Assembly (NCBI GenBank): GCA_903813345.2
Contig: CAIIXF020000006.1
Location: 17,862,348-17,926,347, forward strand
Length of the DNA stretch: 64,000 bases
From: Owenia fusiformis
Taxonomy: Eukaryota > Annelida > Polychaeta > Sabellida > Oweniidae
Reading direction: 5' to 3'
The stretch's first letter is position 1; each line of letters starts with the position of its first letter. The translations under genes and the position numbers were made by a program. Below, in pieces: positions 61,368-64,000 of this stretch. Under the pieces are notes generated by a model. The model was not told where the DNA came from, searched no databases, and worked only from the letters and a program-made list of their open reading frames with translations.

Positions 61368-61756
61368 ATCTTAACTAGAGGTGTCATGGATACCCGATTT
61401 TGTTCCGATCCGCGGAATTATGCCCTCGGAACGGAACATGGAACAAAAATTAAGAATTTTGGTTCGGTTCCGGAACAAGAACATTTTACCCTTTCACAAC
61501 TTCTGGCCCTTGAATCTCCACAAAACAGCATTTTTCTTTCAATATTTTGTAGCAAAAGAGGTTCATTCTTTTTACTCCTTCTCTTTAAAGAGTTTTGAAG
61601 AGCTTTTCGCTACTAAATAGACCTAGATGATCAGATTATTTTAATCTAATACACGCAGTCACTCTGTTCCAAACCGTTCCGAAATTGTTCCGTTCCGAAT
61701 CAAAATGTTCCGAACCGTTCCGATTTTTTTTGTTCCGTGACATCTCTAATCTTAAC
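61368..61756. mobile_element. hAT MITE with perfect 8-bp duplication ATCTTAAC
   Basis: Ends TAGAGGTGTCATGGA (61376) and the complement of TAGAGATGTCACGGA (to 61748) are inverted. ATCTTAAC stands intact on both sides (61368-61375 and 61749-61756), the classical hAT target size. The interior of repeated GTTCCG/CGGAAC words suggests internal inverted repeats. Length is 373 bp; no transposase. Confidence 0.92.
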
Positions 61757-62433
61757 AGTTTACTGTACTTTGTTGTCATTTATTTATTGGAGGTCACATA
61801 GAAGTGGTGACATTCTATTATGTTACCATTTTTGTGACTTTGTGTAAGGCATCGGCATCTGTAACTTTTGTAATTGTAATAGTGACATTTTTTATGACTA
61901 TTTTTGTGCTTTCTTTGTCATAACCAGAACTGGTGACATATTTTCATAGTCCCCAAGTTTTGCTGTGTTTGGCAGTTGGTGTTTGGCAGTCAGTGGTTGG
62001 TGTTTGGTGTCTGTAATAAATGGCAGGTGGTCACATTTTGCATGTTAATGCCTTCTTTATATACATATCCATATTATATGAAGTGACTATCATTTTGTAC
62101 AAATTTAGGGATAAATTTTGAATTATGAATATGTATTAAATCAATTACTTATGTCCTGTTTAGATTAGTACTTTATTAAAAATATAATAAATGATAAAAA
62201 TATGATTTGGCATGTTTGTTAAATTCTCAATGTTCTAAATCAGAATTTACTTTTTCTTACCATTTGTACAATTGATTTGATTTCAATAGACAATTAAAAC
62301 TCCATGTCTGGTCGAGTGTGGTAAGCTCAATCAATAAGACATACCCTACATTGGTGGTTCAACAAGGCAAAGTTATAATGGAGAAATATTGGTAGTAAAT
62401 GTTTAGACAGCCACACTCCAATCTTCTCTATAT

Positions 62434-62839
62434 ACAGGGTGTCTGAAAAAAATGTACCCAAAAGTATATCAAGAGCACAGATAAACCAATCAATATTTTC
62501 AGACATTTTTTGCATGGTCATGTCATGAGTTTTTTTCTCAATACACCATTTTTATTTCAGTCTTGTCTTTTTGATGCTTTAACCCTTTACCATTTACATC
62601 ACATAATCGATGTAACCTCATATTTCGATGACAGCCTGTATTCTTACTGCTACATTGTTCATCACATTTGATAATAATTCCGGTGGAATGTTTCGTTTTT
62701 GAGACACCCAATATACTATGGGACACTGGGCATTCATTTTGCCCAGGCGTTTATTTGAAAGCTCTCTAAAAGAATCCCCGTGGGCCTTTATTGAAAGGGA
62801 AATATTGATTTTCCAAATTGTGGGATGGGCTTTTCTCAA
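62434..62839 (-). mobile_element. fragment of a Tc1/mariner-superfamily element
   Basis: On the minus strand a broken frame (KRNIPPELLSNVMNNVAVRI, then AVIEI) resembles the C-terminal tail of IS630-Tc1-type transposases (IPPEML..VM.N...R...CI-type). It is followed, after decayed sequence, by a terminus TATACAGGGTGTCTGA at the left. A similar but short terminus lies at 43352. The right end was not found. Confidence 0.55.
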
Positions 62840-64000
62840 CAGATTAATGTGAGTCTATTTTGAAAGAAAGTTATAATTGCGATCTGGATATTACATTTTT
62901 CATTAATTTCTTATGTTTACCTAGAAAAGTTCTGTCTGTTTCCACAATAATCATAAATGCCAGTAATCACCTACTACATACAAACATTAGATGTTTCAGG
63001 GAATGTTTTATATGCATACAAATCCTAAATTACTTGAAAAATGAACATCAAATGTCGATTGTTCAAATTGTCAGGATTGTACATGTACATCAGAAATTGA
63101 ACAACCATTAAAGAACAAAAGTCACAAAGCGTTTAATTTATTTATAAACAAGTTTTATTATGCCAATTTAGGCATCTAATAGTAAGTGTATAAGATCTAC
63201 AAAATATTGTACATATTGTGATATAATAATTTTAATGATATCAAATATACTTTTGCATGATAAGTAGATATGGTTTCTCAATCAAGAATATGATATTTCA
63301 ATAATGTGTTATAACATTAAGATCTTTATAGCTTTAAAGTCATTTAATAATGTTTGAAAAAATATTAATATACTGAACTTTACATTGCAATCTGTACAGT
63401 GAACAATAATAGTTCGACAATAGCTGAAGATTAATCATCGAGGAGTCTGAGGTTAAAAAGGTATATAATTATAATGATGTGATAAAAGAAGATATATTCC
63501 CTTCTTATTAGTTTTGTTCATAAAAACAGATTGCTATTTTGATATGATCCTGTTTAAAGCCAATGATTGCATGATCCAATTCAATCCATATGATATTGAT
63601 ATTGATATTGACCATCAGTATGATTCTGTGACATTTCAAAGAATCACATACATGGTTAATAAATAATAAATAAATATCATGAAGCCACCTTAAGTAGGTA
63701 CATTATACTGAATAAAGAGTTACAGCAGTTGTAAGGCAAGCATATTATAATCAAAGGGTTTCATGAGCAACAGGCAACATGAGAAAAACACCTACCCATC
63801 TTCACCAAAATCAATAGTACAATAACGTCATTTCGAAGGGCAATATAGTGAAATATTGGACCAAGGGCCTTCGGCCAAAGTTTTTTTTTACCACTGTTAA
63901 TGACCAGGACTGAAACAGCAAGAAAATCTTACGCACTGAACGATATCTAATTTCCCAGGGAAAATTGCCAGTCATTAATTGCATTATTGACTGGCAAAAT
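62840..64000. other. right-edge spacer
   Basis: AT-rich, with no gene visible. Near the edge, TTGCCAGTCA (63966) and TGACTGGCAA (63988) form a hairpin, and CCAAGGGCCTTCGGCCAAAG (63872) holds a short palindrome. A foldback element may continue past the edge. Confidence 0.4.

Overview
This is a 64-kb piece of AT-rich animal nuclear DNA. Spliced genes with GT-AG introns, large introns, mariner, Tc1-like, hAT, piggyBac and Helitron relics, a tRNA-headed SINE and long tandem repeats all point to a metazoan. The gene set (NUP50, PHF21A, an SLC45A3-like transporter, RAD51AP1) and the repeat style (GTCC-rich Helitron ends, frequent ACATGTA words, satellites with ATGGCNGCC cores) suggest a marine lophotrochozoan, most likely a mollusc or similar animal. 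The species is an inference and was not tested.

Layout: (1) 1-3987, minus strand: the first three coding exons of NUP50. The gene runs off the left edge, and its third intron (1-2461) is filled by a ~164-bp satellite broken by a foldback insertion. (2) 3988-13351: a repeat-rich spacer with four TGACGTCA sites, a GC-rich hairpin, a degenerate tRNA-like sequence, a piggyBac-type MITE with TTAA ends, a 162-bp satellite of about 16 units and a 696-bp segment in about three tandem copies. (3) 13352-27915, plus strand: a complete PHF21A (BHC80) coding region in 12 exons (480 aa), with introns carrying two Helitrons, two mariner relics, a nested SINE, a long palindrome and a TA-flanked DNA element. 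(4) 27916-36316: a spacer with a 1.5-kb hAT-like element, a 27-bp minisatellite and a MITE packed with AGTACT-type palindromes. (5) 36317-40159, minus strand: a complete two-exon SLC45-family sugar/proton symporter (636 aa), with possible 5' non-coding exons out to about 52.5 kb. (6) 40250-52822: spacer or 5' introns with a minus-strand Helitron and several hAT-like MITEs. (7) 52823-60103, plus strand: a complete RAD51AP1 coding region in 8 exons (308 aa), whose first intron holds a stack of nested inverted repeats. (8) 60104-64000: the 3' flank with a hAT MITE bounded by a perfect 8-bp duplication.

The genes do not form one pathway: NUP50 acts in nuclear import, PHF21A in LSD1-CoREST chromatin repression, SLC45 in membrane transport and RAD51AP1 in homologous recombination. 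NUP50/PHF21A and SLC45/RAD51AP1 are divergent pairs; PHF21A/SLC45 is convergent. I found no dedicated new gene system. The most unusual signals are in the repeats: four separate satellite families all carry a YY1-like AAAATGGCNGCC core, three unrelated hAT-like elements share 5-bp target duplications, and two insertions have an empty-site paralogue inside this same window.
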